From assembly GCA_023374025.1 (NCBI GenBank), contig SIJG01000141.1:158850-222849 (forward strand): a stretch of 64,000 bases of DNA, given 5' to 3'. Position 1 is the stretch's first letter, and each line of letters starts with the position of its first letter. A program made the position numbers and the translations under genes. Positions 12,954-22,930 of this stretch are shown piece by piece. The notes under the pieces were generated by a model. That model saw nothing but the letters and a program-made list of their open reading frames with translations. It ran no database searches and was not told where the DNA came from. Origin of the DNA: Heterodera schachtii (lineage: Eukaryota; Nematoda; Chromadorea; Rhabditida; Heteroderidae).

Positions 12954-14248
12954 CGATGCGAAAAAAACTCAGTGATTGATAAAATAATTAAATTTAATAT
13001 TCTTATAAATTATATTGAAGTTATTTTGAATTATAATATTATTTAAAATTTTAAAAATGAATAAACTTTTTTATTTACTTCAGCAGGGCTATTTAAATGG
13101 TGCTAGTGCGTTTCGTAAAAAAGGTCACCCATGCGCGTTTTGTAAAACGGCCAATGGGTTCGAAACAAAAAATATGTAAAACATAAAATTCATAACTTGG
13201 CTCAAGTTCAACCAAATTAATATTTCATGGTATCATTCAATAACTTTAATTGATATCTATCAGAATATGATTTTATAAAATTTTTTACTTAGATATAAAA
13301 AAAGTTATAAAGCATTGAACATGCTATGTTTTTTGCAATGATCATGCAAATATAATTATAATCATTTAAATTTTAAAGTTTTTAAAATGCAATTGAGCCA
13401 AAATAAATTTATATATTCGATAACACTAAGAATTCTCTATTTACCTTTAAAATTTCAGAAAATTTCATTAAGTTTCAAAAAAGTTCTGGACAAAAATTCC
13501 TGACTTCATATTTTTTGAAATTTTATGACAATAACTTTTTTTATACTTAAGTAAAAAATTTTAAAAAATCATATTCTGAAAGAGAACACTTAAAGCTATT
13601 GAATGATGCCATGAAATATTAATTTGGTTGAACTTGAGCCAAGTTATGAATTTTATGTGTTACATAATTTTTGTTTCGAATCAATTGGCGTTTTACGAAA
13701 TGCGCATGGGTGGCAGTTTTCATGGTAGTCTTTTTTACGAAACGCGTCAGCACGTATTTAAATCATGGTTTAACAGCTTGCTTAAGGCCTTAATACTTAA
13801 ATATAAATTTAAAAAGAATTATATAAAAATTAGCCATTTTGTTCTAAATTTTTTTGCACAAATATCTTTTTTCATCTATGGCGGGAAATGCAAAAAAAAA
13901 AGGGTATGCTTACAGCATTCTATTTCTGATTAAAAAAAAAATCATATCAATACGAAAATTTCAATTACACGTCTTTTTTACAGTCAATAAATCATTTGTA
14001 TAAGGAATTATATTTTCTATGATTCATTTATCCATGTAAATTCCGCTGTTAGGCCTTAAGCTAGCCGTATAAACCATGATTTATTCAGTTCTCTAATTTC
14101 CTGGCTTAAAATAACCTTAAAGCATTATTATTTTTAAAATTAAATAATATTATAATTCAAAAAAATACTTCAATATAATTATATGAATTTATGAATACAA
14201 TAATTAATTTTAATTATTTTATCAATCACTGAGTTTTTTCGCATCGTC
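12954..14248. mobile_element. Large foldback element inside duplicated ZIP 3' flank
   Basis: The left end (CGATGCGAAAAAAACTCAG) recurs inverted at the right end (GAGTTTTTTCGCATCG). Inner arms also pair: ATTTAAATGGTGCTAGTGCG near 13090 with ACGTATTTAAAT near 13755, and the AACTTGGCTCAAGTTCAACC region near 13195 with GGTTGAACTTGAGCC near 13627. The arms total several hundred bp and diverge moderately. The ORF at 13628-13933 lies across the right arm and the nested insertion and is not a gene. Related inner arms occur near 49555 and 56640. Confidence 0.8.
13762..14085. mobile_element. Nested small inverted-repeat element
   Basis: AAATCATGGTTTAACAGC...GCTTAAGGCC at the left edge pairs with GGCCTTAAGCTAGCCG...AAACCATGATTT at the right edge, about 34 bp with a few mismatches. 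The segment interrupts only the right arm of the surrounding foldback element, which explains why that arm is about 300 bp longer than the left. No coding content. Confidence 0.65.
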
Positions 14249-14528
14249 TCAGCACGGGTAATGAGGCGGCAGATTTCACAATTAAAAAATGTAAATGAAC
14301 AAAAAAAAAGCAAATGGAACTTATTAAAAATTGCAAATAAAAATGATGGCACATTAAAAAGATTGCACAAAATTAAATTTTAATTCATTAATCCTCATCA
14401 AATTAATCCGTTGCCATTGCTATCGTCGGCGTCCGGGAAAATGGCGACAAAGGCGGTGATCAGAGCGAAACCGATCAGTAGTAAGGCAACCTTTTTGCCC
14501 CTGATCACCATAGCAAAGGTTGCACTTG

Positions 14529-14533
14529 TGTTT
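14529..14533. repeat. Target-site duplication TGTTT (left)
   Basis: TGTTT at 14529-14533 is repeated at 19547-19551, directly abutting the two LTRs. The uninterrupted paralogous exon near 23588 has a single CTTGTGTTTGA at this point, confirming a 5-bp duplication made on insertion. Confidence 0.93.
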
Positions 14534-14788
14534 TGTTGGATGTGACGATATTTAATTATATTAAGTATCGACACGATTACTTTTATTGATTAGTTATTTG
14601 TTGATGGGTCAACTCCCATCGACCATTCTTTGTCATTTGTGTCAATTTGTGTTATTTTGCATTTCGGTGTTTATTTTCGGACTCTCTAATTTGACTCCGT
14701 CGTTATTTTATTATTATTTTGTGATTCTAATTTTATTGTTTATTCATCTAATAAATTTATCTTGTTTGTGTGTTAGCAAAACACAACA
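14534..14788 (+). repeat. 5' LTR
   Basis: 255 bp from TGTTGGATGTGACG to AAACACAACA. Nearly identical to the 3' LTR; the only difference I see is one extra A in a GTCAATTTGTG/GTCATTTGTG site. AT-rich with an AATAAA signal near its 3' end (about 14750). Confidence 0.95.
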
Positions 14789-14790
14789 AC

Positions 14791-14808
14791 TGGCGACGCC
14801 CGTGCATT
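14791..14808 (+). other. Putative primer binding site
   Basis: TGGCGACGCCCGTGCATT lies two bases after the 5' LTR. A TGG start at this place is what pairs with the CCA tail of a priming tRNA. I cannot name the tRNA from sequence alone. Confidence 0.6.
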
Positions 14809-15032
14809 TTTGAGCTTAACCGTGAATTCACCAAAAAGCGACTCTAAGGGCCCCCTCACATAACCCATAACAAACAAGTTATTCCCCATCTGTCGTAGCC
14901 CGAAGAGTTTCTCAGTATTTTGACTGAGCAAAGCTAAGTGTGGATTCGGTTTTTGCCAAATTTTGCTAGTGGCAAGCTTTTAAACTTTATCTTTGTCTCA
15001 TCTATCAATCATCATCTGTCTGATCTGGTAAA

Positions 15033-16202
15033 ATGACGACAAAGGAGGAGCTAAAAGCTATTTTGGATGCACAACAAAAACAATTCACCGATTTGTTATC
15101 AACGATATTGTCCAAAAATGTGCCTTCCAACAATTCTGACCTGTTTTCTAAAATCAATGGTCAAATTCCCGATTTCGAATATGACCCCGAAGCCGATTCA
15201 ACGTTTGCCTTGTGGTATGAACGCTTCGGTCCCTTCATTGAGAAGGATGGTCAAGTGCTGGACGACGACATGAAAGTGCGGTTGGTTTTGGGAAAGTTGT
15301 CACCACCGGATTATATTCGTTTTGAACAACAAATCCTTCCAGGAAAAGCGTCAGATTTGACTTTCCAGGAATGCATCGGCAAACTGAAAACTTTGTTTTC
15401 AGACACAAAATCCATTTTTGTGCGCCGTTTTGAGTGCTTTCAGCTGGCATGTGCGCCGACTCAAAATGTGCTGGACTTCGGTGCGATTGTCAACGCCCGT
15501 TGCGAGCGAGCCGAAATGACGCTGTCGAAAGAAGAAGTCAAGTGCATGATCTTCATGTCAGGTTTGACAGACGCACATAAGGACTTGAGGCAGGAGTGCC
15601 TCCGGCAGTTGGAAAAAGCGAGAGCCGCCACGCCGCCTCAGGACATTAAGCTGGAAAAGCTTCTCGAGGAGTGCCGCGCCATCCTGTCGCTCAAAAACTC
15701 GTCCGCTGCGCTCGCAAATCCAGGCCAAGTCCACGCAATTTCAACCCGACCACAAAAACTGGGGGATGGGTCTTCGAAAAAGCATTCCAAACCCAACAAT
15801 TTTCGTCCTAGGCTACAAAATTCGGGAAATTCAAATGCTACCAAAACATTTACAGGCAAATTCCAACATTCTCAGGCACCAGTTAATCAAAAGTGTAAGC
15901 GGTGTGGTCAACCACACGCTGTACGAGATTGTTACTACCCTGTGGACGTGAAATGTTTTGGATGTGGAAAGCTAGGGCACACAAGAAATATTTGCCCCAA
16001 TTCAGCTCATCCACGCTGTTCAATCACACGTCGTGGTCTCGACTTTCAGTGTGAATGGTGCGACCAAAGAATGGATTTGGATTCCATTAGAAGTCAATGG
16101 CCACCAGATCAAGCTTGCAGCCGATTCGTGTTCACATTTGACGATCATTCAGCTTCCGGTTTGGCAAAGTTTGGGCGAACCGAGGTTGGAAAAAGTTGGT
16201 AA
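15033..16202 (+). CDS. gag: Gag polyprotein of the LTR retrotransposon
   Basis: 389 residues starting at ATG (MTTKEELKAI). The N-terminal two thirds resemble retrotransposon capsid proteins: a stretch with FALWYERFGPFIE, then EECRAILSLK. The C-terminal part carries two zinc knuckles at about residues 288-300 and 308-321: CKRCGQPHAVRDC, with three instead of four residues before the histidine, and the canonical CX2CX4HX4C CFGCGKLGHTRNIC. These bind the element RNA during particle assembly. The last about 76 codons overlap the pol frame. No internal stop. Cytoplasmic particle protein by analogy with the family. Confidence 0.92.
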   Translation: MTTKEELKAILDAQQKQFTDLLSTILSKNVPSNNSDLFSKINGQIPDFEYDPEADSTFALWYERFGPFIEKDGQVLDDDMKVRLVLGKLSPPDYIRFEQQILPGKASDLTFQECIGKLKTLFSDTKSIFVRRFECFQLACAPTQNVLDFGAIVNARCERAEMTLSKEEVKCMIFMSGLTDAHKDLRQECLRQLEKARAATPPQDIKLEKLLEECRAILSLKNSSAALANPGQVHAISTRPQKLGDGSSKKHSKPNNFRPRLQNSGNSNATKTFTGKFQHSQAPVNQKCKRCGQPHAVRDCYYPVDVKCFGCGKLGHTRNICPNSAHPRCSITRRGLDFQCEWCDQRMDLDSIRSQWPPDQACSRFVFTFDDHSASGLAKFGRTEVGKSW

Positions 16203-19200
16203 ATTAGTGGGTTCCTTTTCGGGCCACAAATTGAAGTTGTTGGGAAGTTTCAAGTGTGATGTCCTGTTCAGAGGAGTCACGCAACGACTTGAACTTTCAG
16301 TGGCAGACACCGAAGCGCCGAGCATCATGGGATTGGATTGGATCATTCCCTTCGAGCGTGCCACACAACAACCAATTGCCACGACTTTGGAGCAGCAGTC
16401 GCTCATCGTCAACAGTGTGCAACCAACAAATGATCCGGTCAAATTGGAGGGGCAAATCAAGGCTTCCTTCCCGAAGGTGTTTCAACCTGGCCTCGGACAT
16501 TGTGTGAAGACGAAGGCCACGCTGCATTTGAAGCAAAATGTGAAGCCAGTGTTCTGCCGTGCGCGACCTGTGCCGCATGGAGTCCAAGCAGCAGTCGACG
16601 AAGAATTGGACCGACTTTTGGACTCGGGAGTGCTGAAGCCCATTGATTTTTCGCGTTGGGCAGCACCCGTTTTGGCAGTTCGTAAGAAAAGTGGTAATGT
16701 GCGGATTTGCATTGACTTTTCTACGGGACTAAACGATGCGCTGGAGTTGAACAGGCATCCCCTTCCGCGGACCGAAGACATTTTTCATGCTCTGCGTGGA
16801 GCCAAAGTGTTTTCACAGTTGGATTTGCGTGATGCGTACCTGCAGGTCGAACTGGACGAAAGTTCAAAGCAGTTAGTCGGCATCAACACGCACCGCGGAC
16901 TTTTTCAATATCAGCGTCTTCCTTTTGGCATAAAATCGGCCCCGTCTATTTTTCAGAAAGCGATGGACCAATTGACGTCGGGTATTCCAGGCGTGTTTGC
17001 CTATTTGGACGACATCATCATTGCTTCGGCCGATCATTCGCAGCATGTTGCTGCTCTCATTGAACTCTTTTCCCGAATTCAGGATTATGGATTCCGAGTT
17101 CAATTGGACAAGTGCCACTTTTTGAAGGCTGAGTTGAAGTTTCTCGGACATGTTGTCTCGTCCGATGGTCTGAAGCCCGATCCCGCTCGATCCGATGCCA
17201 TCCGTAATATGCCGTCACCGCATGACATTGGCACTTTGCGCTCCTTCTTGGGTGCGCTCAACTATTACGGTCGGTTCATTAAGGAAATGCGAGATTTGCG
17301 CACTCCTTTGGATCTGCTTTTGAAGAAGGACACTCCTTGGTTTTGGGGTCCTGATCAGCAAAAGGCTTTTGATCAGGCAAAACAGGTTCTTCAATCGGAT
17401 TTGTTGCTGACGCAGTATGATCCGAGTTTGCCGATCATTGTCGCTGCTGACGCAAGTCAAAGTGGAATCGGAGCCACGATCAGTCATGTGTTTCCAAACG
17501 GAGTGGAGCGCGTCATCGAACACGCCAGCCGAACGCTCACTCCCGCTGAACGGAATTACGCCCAAATTGAACGAGAAGCGTTGTCTTTGATCTTCGCGGT
17601 TCAAAAATTTCACAGGATGATATACGGTCGTAATTTTACTCTGTTAACGGATCATAAGCCTCTTTTGGCTATTTTCGGTAATAAAAATGGGATCCCGATC
17701 TACACGGCTTCCCGATTACAGCGTTGGGCCCTAATTTTGTCCAATTATGATTTTACAATTAAATATGTTAAATCCTCTAATTTTGGACAGGCCGACGTTT
17801 TGTCTCGACTGATTTCTGAGCACCGGACAGACGAAGAAGTCATCGTCGCCCACACATCGGACAACGACGAGGACAGCACTGAAGAAGTCGAATATGCTCT
17901 TCTGGTCAACTTGGAGCAGCTGCCAGTCGATGCAAAAGAAGTGAGCGAACTGACGACTTCGGACGATTTGTTGCAGCAGGTGGCACATTTCGTACGTTCC
18001 GGGTGGCCAAACAAATGCCCCGCTAATGAGTTAATGCCTTTTTATTCGAGACGTGATACGCTCACCCTCGTGGGCGGTTCAATTTTGACAGGAAACCGAG
18101 TCATTGTTCCTCCGCCGCTTCGTCAACGTGTACTGAAGACGTTGCACTTTGCTCATCCTGGCATTGTGCGAATGAAGGCGCTGGCTCGCAACCATGTCTT
18201 TTGGCCCGGTCTTGACAGTGACATTGAGGCAATGGTAAAGCATTGTGCGGAATGTCAATTCGCCGCCAAAATGCCGCCGAAAGCGCCACTTCGACCATGG
18301 CCAACTCCTGGTGAAGTTTTTGGACGTGTCCATATCGATTTTGCAGGCCCGTGTGCCGATGGAAACATTTATCTCATCTTCGTGGATGCACTTTCCAAAT
18401 GGCCTGAAGTGATGCAGATGCGCACAACAACAGCCAAAGGCACAATCGAAGCTTTAAATTTGGTATTCCATCGGTATGGTGCCCCCAAGGAAATAGTGTC
18501 TGACAACGGACCGCCATTTACCTCCCATGAATTTAAGGACTTTTGCAGGCTTAAAGGCATCAAGCACAAGTTCTCCCCGCCATATCAGCCGCACTGCAAC
18601 GGTCAAGCTGAGCGGATGGTGGACACTTTCAAACGGCAGGCCAAGAAAAATGCAAAATCCAAAAATCAGCAATGGATTTCGGAATTTTTGTTTGCGTACC
18701 GGTCCTCGCCGAGTCCAATTTTGAATGGTTTTTCCCCTGCAGAATTGTTTTTGGGAAGAACACTCCGCACGCCCTTGTCGATGCTTGAACCAAAACAGCA
18801 CGCGCCGAACGAGAACGACAACAGACGTGGACAGTACCAAGCGAAAATGTCACAGCAGTACAACCATCATCATGGCACCAGAAGCCGTTCATTCAAATCT
18901 GGAGACTCTGTCTTAGTTTTGAATTACAGAAGGAGTGGTAAGCCATCTTGGTTGGAAGGTAAAATTGTGAGTGGTAGTGGCTTGATTTGGAAAATCGAAA
19001 TTCCAATCCTGGGAATTACCGTAACGCGTCATGTCAATCAAATGCGTTCATTTTCCCCCACCATTTCAAGTAAGATTTCGTCTGATCAGAACCAAGCCGC
19101 TCCGCAACAACACATTCCTCCAATGGCACCAATTCAAAATGATCAAGGACCTGTCCATGATCGTGATCAAACTCCTGTCCGTGACCACACACCCGAACCC

Positions 19201-19260
19201 GTCAAATCTCCTCGTCCGCAGCGACAGCGCAAGAAGCCAATTCGCTATTCGCCCGGCTAA
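15976..19260 (+). CDS. pol: Pol polyprotein: protease, reverse transcriptase, RNase H, integrase
   Basis: Open frame of about 1,090 codons, +1 relative to gag, overlapping it from 15976 (just after a stop at 15973) to 16202. There is no early ATG, so expression needs +1 frameshifting or equivalent. Numbering from the GTG at 16033: protease motif AADSCSHLTII at about 29-39 with flap-end IMGLDW near 98; RT with YLDD at 324-327; RNase H with ADAS near 473 and TDHKP near 539; integrase with an HHCC zinc domain from about 704 and catalytic D769, D824 and E860, an exact D-35-E spacing. The tail is basic and Pro-rich. No lesion seen, so the copy could be active. Length fits a Ty3/gypsy pol. Confidence 0.94.
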   Translation, partial: GTQEIFAPIQLIHAVQSHVVVSTFSVNGATKEWIWIPLEVNGHQIKLAADSCSHLTIIQLPVWQSLGEPRLEKVGKLVGSFSGHKLKLLGSFKCDVLFRGVTQRLELSVADTEAPSIMGLDWIIPFERATQQPIATTLEQQSLIVNSVQPTNDPVKLEGQIKASFPKVFQPGLGHCVKTKATLHLKQNVKPVFCRARPVPHGVQAAVDEELDRLLDSGVLKPIDFSRWAAPVLAVRKKSGNVRICIDFSTGLNDALELNRHPLPRTEDIFHALRGAKVFSQLDLRDAYLQVELDESSKQLVGINTHRGLFQYQRLPFGIKSAPSIFQKAMDQLTSGIPGVFAYLDDIIIASADHSQHVAALIELFSRIQDYGFRVQLDKCHFLKAELKFLGHVVSSDGLKPDPARSDAIRNMPSPHDIGTLRSFLGALNYYGRFIKEMRDLRTPLDLLLKKDTPWFWGPDQQKAFDQAKQVLQSDLLLTQYDPSLPIIVAADASQSGIGATISHVFPNGVERVIEHASRTLTPAERNYAQIEREALSLIFAVQKFHRMIYGRNFTLLTDHKPLLAIFGNKNGIPIYTASRLQRWALILSNYDFTIKYVKSSNFGQADVLSRLISEHRTDEEVIVAHTSDNDEDSTEEVEYALLVNLEQLPVDAKEVSELTTSDDLLQQVAHFVRSGWPNKCPANELMPFYSRRDTLTLVGGSILTGNRVIVPPPLRQRVLKTLHFAHPGIVRMKALARNHVFWPGLDSDIEAMVKHCAECQFAAKMPPKAPLRPWPTPGEVFGRVHIDFAGPCADGNIYLIFVDALSKWPEVMQMRTTTAKGTIEALNLVFHRYGAPKEIVSDNGPPFTSHEFKDFCRLKGIKHKFSPPYQPHCNGQAERMVDTFKRQAKKNAKSKNQQWISEFLFAYRSSPSPILNGFSPAELFLGRTLRTPLSMLEPKQHAPNENDNRRGQYQAKMSQQYNHHHGTRSRSFKSGDSVLVLNYRRSGKPSWLEGKIVSGSGLIWKIEIPILGITVTRHVNQMRSFSPTISSKISSDQNQAAPQQHIPPMAPIQNDQGPVHDRDQTPVRDHTPEPVKSPRPQRQRKKPIRYSPG

Positions 19261-19280
19261 TTGCCACGGACGGTCTTTCC

Positions 19281-19292
19281 AAAAGAGGGAGA
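19281..19292 (+). other. Polypurine tract
   Basis: AAAAGAGGGAGA immediately before the 3' LTR, the expected primer site for plus-strand DNA synthesis. Confidence 0.85.
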
Positions 19293-19546
19293 TGTTGGAT
19301 GTGACGATATTTAATTATATTAAGTATCGACACGATTACTTTTATTGATTAGTTATTTGTTGATGGGTCAACTCCCATCGACCATTCTTTGTCATTTGTG
19401 TCATTTGTGTTATTTTGCATTTCGGTGTTTATTTTCGGACTCTCTAATTTGACTCCGTCGTTATTTTATTATTATTTTGTGATTCTAATTTTATTGTTTA
19501 TTCATCTAATAAATTTATCTTGTTTGTGTGTTAGCAAAACACAACA
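19293..19546 (+). repeat. 3' LTR
   Basis: 254 bp, TGTTGG...CAACA, matching the 5' LTR except for a one-base indel. It is followed by the target duplicate TGTTT at 19547-19551. Confidence 0.95.
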
Positions 19547-19861
19547 TGTTTGACGAAATGCCAAATTGGTGCTGATGAGCGTCGGAGGAGAGAGAAAACT
19601 CGTGCGGCAAAATCTCCATTGTTGTGATGTAGAGAAAGGTGCCACAGGCAATTGCCTGGGAATGAAAATTGGCATTTCTAATGTAAAATTAATTCATTCG
19701 TCAATCATTGCATAAAAATCCATATGGCTATGATTTGACGATGGCACTACTGTGCCACATGGAACAAAATATGAGGATAAGTGGCCTCAAATCATGGTGC
19801 ACCCAAAACATCGTCTGACGATTACTTGGACCATACATTAAAAAAGGGGGAGGGCTGCTGG

Positions 19862-20920
19862 GGTCAACCAAAATTTACGAAAAGGTCTGGGGGAATGGGC
19901 CGTTTCGGCGCCAGCCCGATTTTCTAGCGAATCGAATAAATTATTAGGAAATAATATAAAATCTTAAATTTAATGAATAAAATGTCGATGCTTTTGAAAA
20001 ATTTTTTTGAAAACAATTAAATTTTGAAATTCGGGGTCAGGATTTCGGAATTTTTTTAACCTATAATTCCAAATGAAGACCACGGCATTGTTTTGGGACT
20101 TCGAAACCGTACAGCACATTCTGATTTTTTGGCCTCCGAAACAACCTTATTTAAATTCGTATTTTTATAACTAATCAATTAATTGAGCAATTTATTTAGA
20201 TCGTGTCGAAGTTCAGGTTACCCAAAATTGGGATTACATCTAAATTTCTGGTTGCGTCGCCCATTTCGTATTGCGCGAATTAAAAATATTTTAATTTGAT
20301 AAATTTTGTGATAATATGAATTTACCCAAGAATGCTAAATTAAAAAAAAATTTTGAGGGTATCATATACAAACAAATTTTTGAAGGCTTAAAATTCGCTT
20401 TCTAATGCTATTTTTATTTATTTGAATCGAAGTAGGAAGGGTTGCATTTATCTCCCCATATTTCATGTCCCCTTTTACAATGAATTTTAATATGACAAAT
20501 TTGGAAATATTTTTTCGTGACTTTTTGGAGATTTGTCGTGACTTAAATTCGCATACCTACTCATTGATTTCGATGTAGACTGATTGGAAAAAAGGGAAAA
20601 ATGTTGGGTTTTTCTTGCCTCTCTCATAAAATGTTATCCGCAAAAATGCTAAAGCCCTAAAAACCATTCCTTTACATACTTTGGTAAGATTCAATATTTA
20701 AAAGAATGTAAAAATAGATGTTTATGAAAATGGAGAGCACAGAAATAAAAAAAATGAAATGGAAAAGGAAAAACTAAACTAATCAGTCGTGATAAAGTGG
20801 ATAGAGAATGAGTGATCAGTGACAGCCGACGGATTCAAAAAGTGAACCAATCAAAGAAAGAAACACAGATAGCCAAAAAGAGGGGAAAAACTAATGAGCA
20901 TTTAGCAACGGAAAGTTTTG
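19862..20920. other. AT-rich spacer, no gene recognised
   Basis: Between the ZIP duplicate and the ubiquitin-like gene. There is no protein-like frame longer than about 60 codons and no inverted repeat that I could delimit. It contains a G-rich patch near 19848-19910. The part next to 20920 would be the 3' flank of the minus-strand ubiquitin-like gene. Confidence 0.5.
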
Positions 20921-20921
20921 G

Positions 20922-22113
20922 TCAATCTTTGGTTGCTTTCTTTGCCTTGCTCCAACAATGTTTGCTCAGATAAAGGTTTGTACCGTATTTGATGCCACAA
21001 TCGGCTATTGTTTTGTTGTCGTCAAGCAACGTATCAGAATCAAATTTTATATCTTCGAGTTGAATGCCATTGTTATTGATCTTCTCCTGGATCATTTTCT
21101 TCAAAGATCCGACTGTTTCCGTGGCTTTCACTTTAACTTTGCACATCCGGGGTTTTTGGATGCCGATAAATTTTAATAAGAATCTCTTGCTCAAACCAAA
21201 AGGAAACGGTTGCACCTTTTGTAATACCATAAGACTCCAAGGTTTTGTTGTCGTCGTCAAGCTTAACGACAACACCATTTGCTTTTGTGCGTGTAAGTTC
21301 TTGTTTTGTGTGCAAGAAGCCATGAATTCCTTCAATAATTTTCAAATACCACCATATCTTCTCCTTCAAATCGTTCACAGTGTCAGTGTCATTCACCCAC
21401 GTGGAGAACATCATCTTCTGTTCACATTTCACTTTAATCTCAAATTCATCCAACGTCATATAAATGACTATCGGAAGACCGCTTTCAAATGAAATTTTTT
21501 CAATTGGTTTTTGCTCCCCAAATACAAGACCATTTTTGTAGGGTCTAAGCGTTAGTCTTTCGGACATAATTTTAGTCTTTTTATTATTATCCCGCGAATT
21601 CAATTTTTCCACAATCTTTTCCTTCATTTTTGGCACTGTGTCTGTGCCCTTCTTTATGTAAACGAAGATGGTATTTTTACCACCTTTCACTTCAATCTTT
21701 AATTCATCTAACGTCAGATAAATGGTATTCGGAAAAGTGCCTTTTACAGTGCCACAATCTTTCATTATTTCATCGTCCTCAAGTGGAGAACCATTTTCTT
21801 TGAGTCTCAGTGTTATTCTTGCGGGCACAATGTTCTTGAGTTCATTCTTCTTTTCCTCCAATTTTGCAGCTTTGATCTCTTCATCGATCAATTCTTTATT
21901 AATAGCTCTAATCTCGTCATCGATGTTGTTTCGCAATTTATCCATTATCATTTCCTTCACTTTTAACACTGTTTTTGTGTCATTCACGTAAATAATCATA
22001 TTTTTATCCCCTTGCACTTTAATCTCAAATCCATCAGCAATTGATGATGGAATTAGCATCAGCATAAGCATTGCTAGTCCTGCATAAATGCCGACGAAGC
22101 AAAAATGATTCAT
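20922..22113 (-). CDS. Secreted protein with four tandem ubiquitin-like domains
   Basis: Starts at ATG 22113 with a signal peptide (MNHFCFVGIYAGLAMLMLML, cleavage plausible after IADG). Then four ubiquitin-like repeats follow: about 28-130, 131-220, 221-308 and 309 to the end. Each opens with a beta hairpin (FEIKVQG, LKIEVKG, FEIKVKC, ILIKIYR), has a helix like VKEMIMDKL or LKKMIQEKI, and closes with a DCG/SYGI...TIYL strand. None ends in the Gly-Gly needed for conjugation; the last ends in a basic tail (CWSKAKKATKD). The frame changes by one base near 21138 inside the fourth domain, where VQ continues as VKVKATETVG in the next frame. It is otherwise uninterrupted and apparently intronless. 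Secreted ubiquitin-related proteins are known effectors of cyst nematodes; that role is inference here. Confidence 0.75.
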
Positions 22114-22249
22114 TGGAGGAAATTAATGGCAATTCGAAGGAATAAAGGATAGGTAATTTTGAATGAATGTGCGGGATATGTAAGAACTGTTGCTTCACCA
22201 CTGTCAAGGACAGCCTTTTATGGGGCATAATTCTGCTCAAACATTGTAT

Positions 22250-22930
22250 TTTGTAGCATGTAAATGATCATTATTGCTTCGAAAAATGAATGAATTTTAA
22301 AGATTTACGTCAATGGGTGTAAATAGAAAATCATAAAAAAATGTAAAAGAAATATGAAAATGCTATTTTACAAATTGAATTGGTCGATAAAAATAATAAA
22401 ATGACAATAATAATATATAAATTTGTATTGTATATCACAGGTGTGACAGTTGCGGATATTCCGGGGTGAGATAAAGCTGGGGATTCGGACACACCGAAAC
22501 ATTATCATCTTTCACTCATCAAGCCGAGCCCCCAAAAACTCTTATTTTCATTAAAAAATGGCTCAAAATCGAAAAAAAAACTATTCATTTTGGTGAAAAT
22601 CTATTAACAAATTACATACAAATGTTCTAAAAAGTTCCCTACGGAGCCTACCGGTGCCGCCGGCACATATTCCCAAGAGTTTTAAAAATTTGTATTTTGT
22701 AGCAAGTAAATGATCATTATTGTTTGGAAAATGAATGAATTTTAAAGATTTACGTCAAAGGGTGTAAATAGAAAATCATAAAAAATGTAAAGCAATATGA
22801 AAAGGCTTTATGAAATGAAAGGTCGATAAAAGTAATAATAATTTTCTATGTAATTTTTGGATTCAAAGCTGACAGTGGCGGGATATTCCGAGGCGACAAA
22901 AAAGTGGGGATTTGAGATGTCCCTAAATGT
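22250..22930. repeat. Tandem duplicate of a non-coding block
   Basis: Two blocks, about 22243-22500 and 22688-22925, share GTAAATGATCATTATTG, AATGAATGAATTTTAAAGAT, TTACGTCAA and GGTGTAAATAGAAAATCATA in order. They are diverged by indels. They lie upstream of the ubiquitin-like gene, so the first block may be its promoter region and the second a copy of it. No coding content. A GCCTACCGGTGCCGCCGGCA motif lies at about 22647. Confidence 0.7.

Larger units (their letters stand above)
14534..19546 (+). mobile_element. Ty3/gypsy-type LTR retrotransposon, about 5.0 kb
   Basis: A full-length element: 255-bp 5' LTR, primer-binding-site region, gag, overlapping pol with protease, reverse transcriptase, RNase H and integrase in that order, polypurine tract and 254-bp 3' LTR. 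The domain order (RT before integrase) is that of the Ty3/gypsy superfamily. No envelope-like frame is seen. LTRs start TG and end CA and differ by one indel by eye, so the insertion is recent. Both large reading frames are open, so the copy may be competent. It is inserted opposite in orientation to the host exon. Confidence 0.95.
14398..19655 (-). pseudogene. Duplicated ZIP last exon split by the LTR retrotransposon
   Basis: On the minus strand 19655-19552 followed by 14533-14398 gives 240 bp, exactly the length of the parental last exon at 23455-23694. It encodes the same C-terminal ZIP segment (AIACGTFLYITT, MEILPHEFS and a terminal membrane helix ending in a stop). An AG acceptor precedes it at 19656. 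The frame is otherwise open, so the only lesion in this exon is the retrotransposon. Without its upstream exons it is most likely a non-functional duplicate. Confidence 0.8.
12690..19860. repeat. Segmental duplicate of the ZIP gene 3' end (copy A), expanded by insertions
   Basis: Pieces at about 12690-12810, 14270-14533 and 19552-19860 align in order with about 23225-23800 plus intron sequence near 24340-24400 of the ZIP gene. Shared landmarks are AATGCCAAACGGAAATGAGC, GCACAAAATTAAATTTTAAT and GGCAATTGCCT. Between them lie a foldback element and a full LTR retrotransposon. The copy lacks the upstream exon found at 24071-24280 in the parental gene, so it is a partial duplication. Confidence 0.8.

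Noticed and set aside
16149..18892. Many antisense and shifted ORFs across the retrotransposon pol
   Set aside because: Shadows of the pol frame, which has full domain support.
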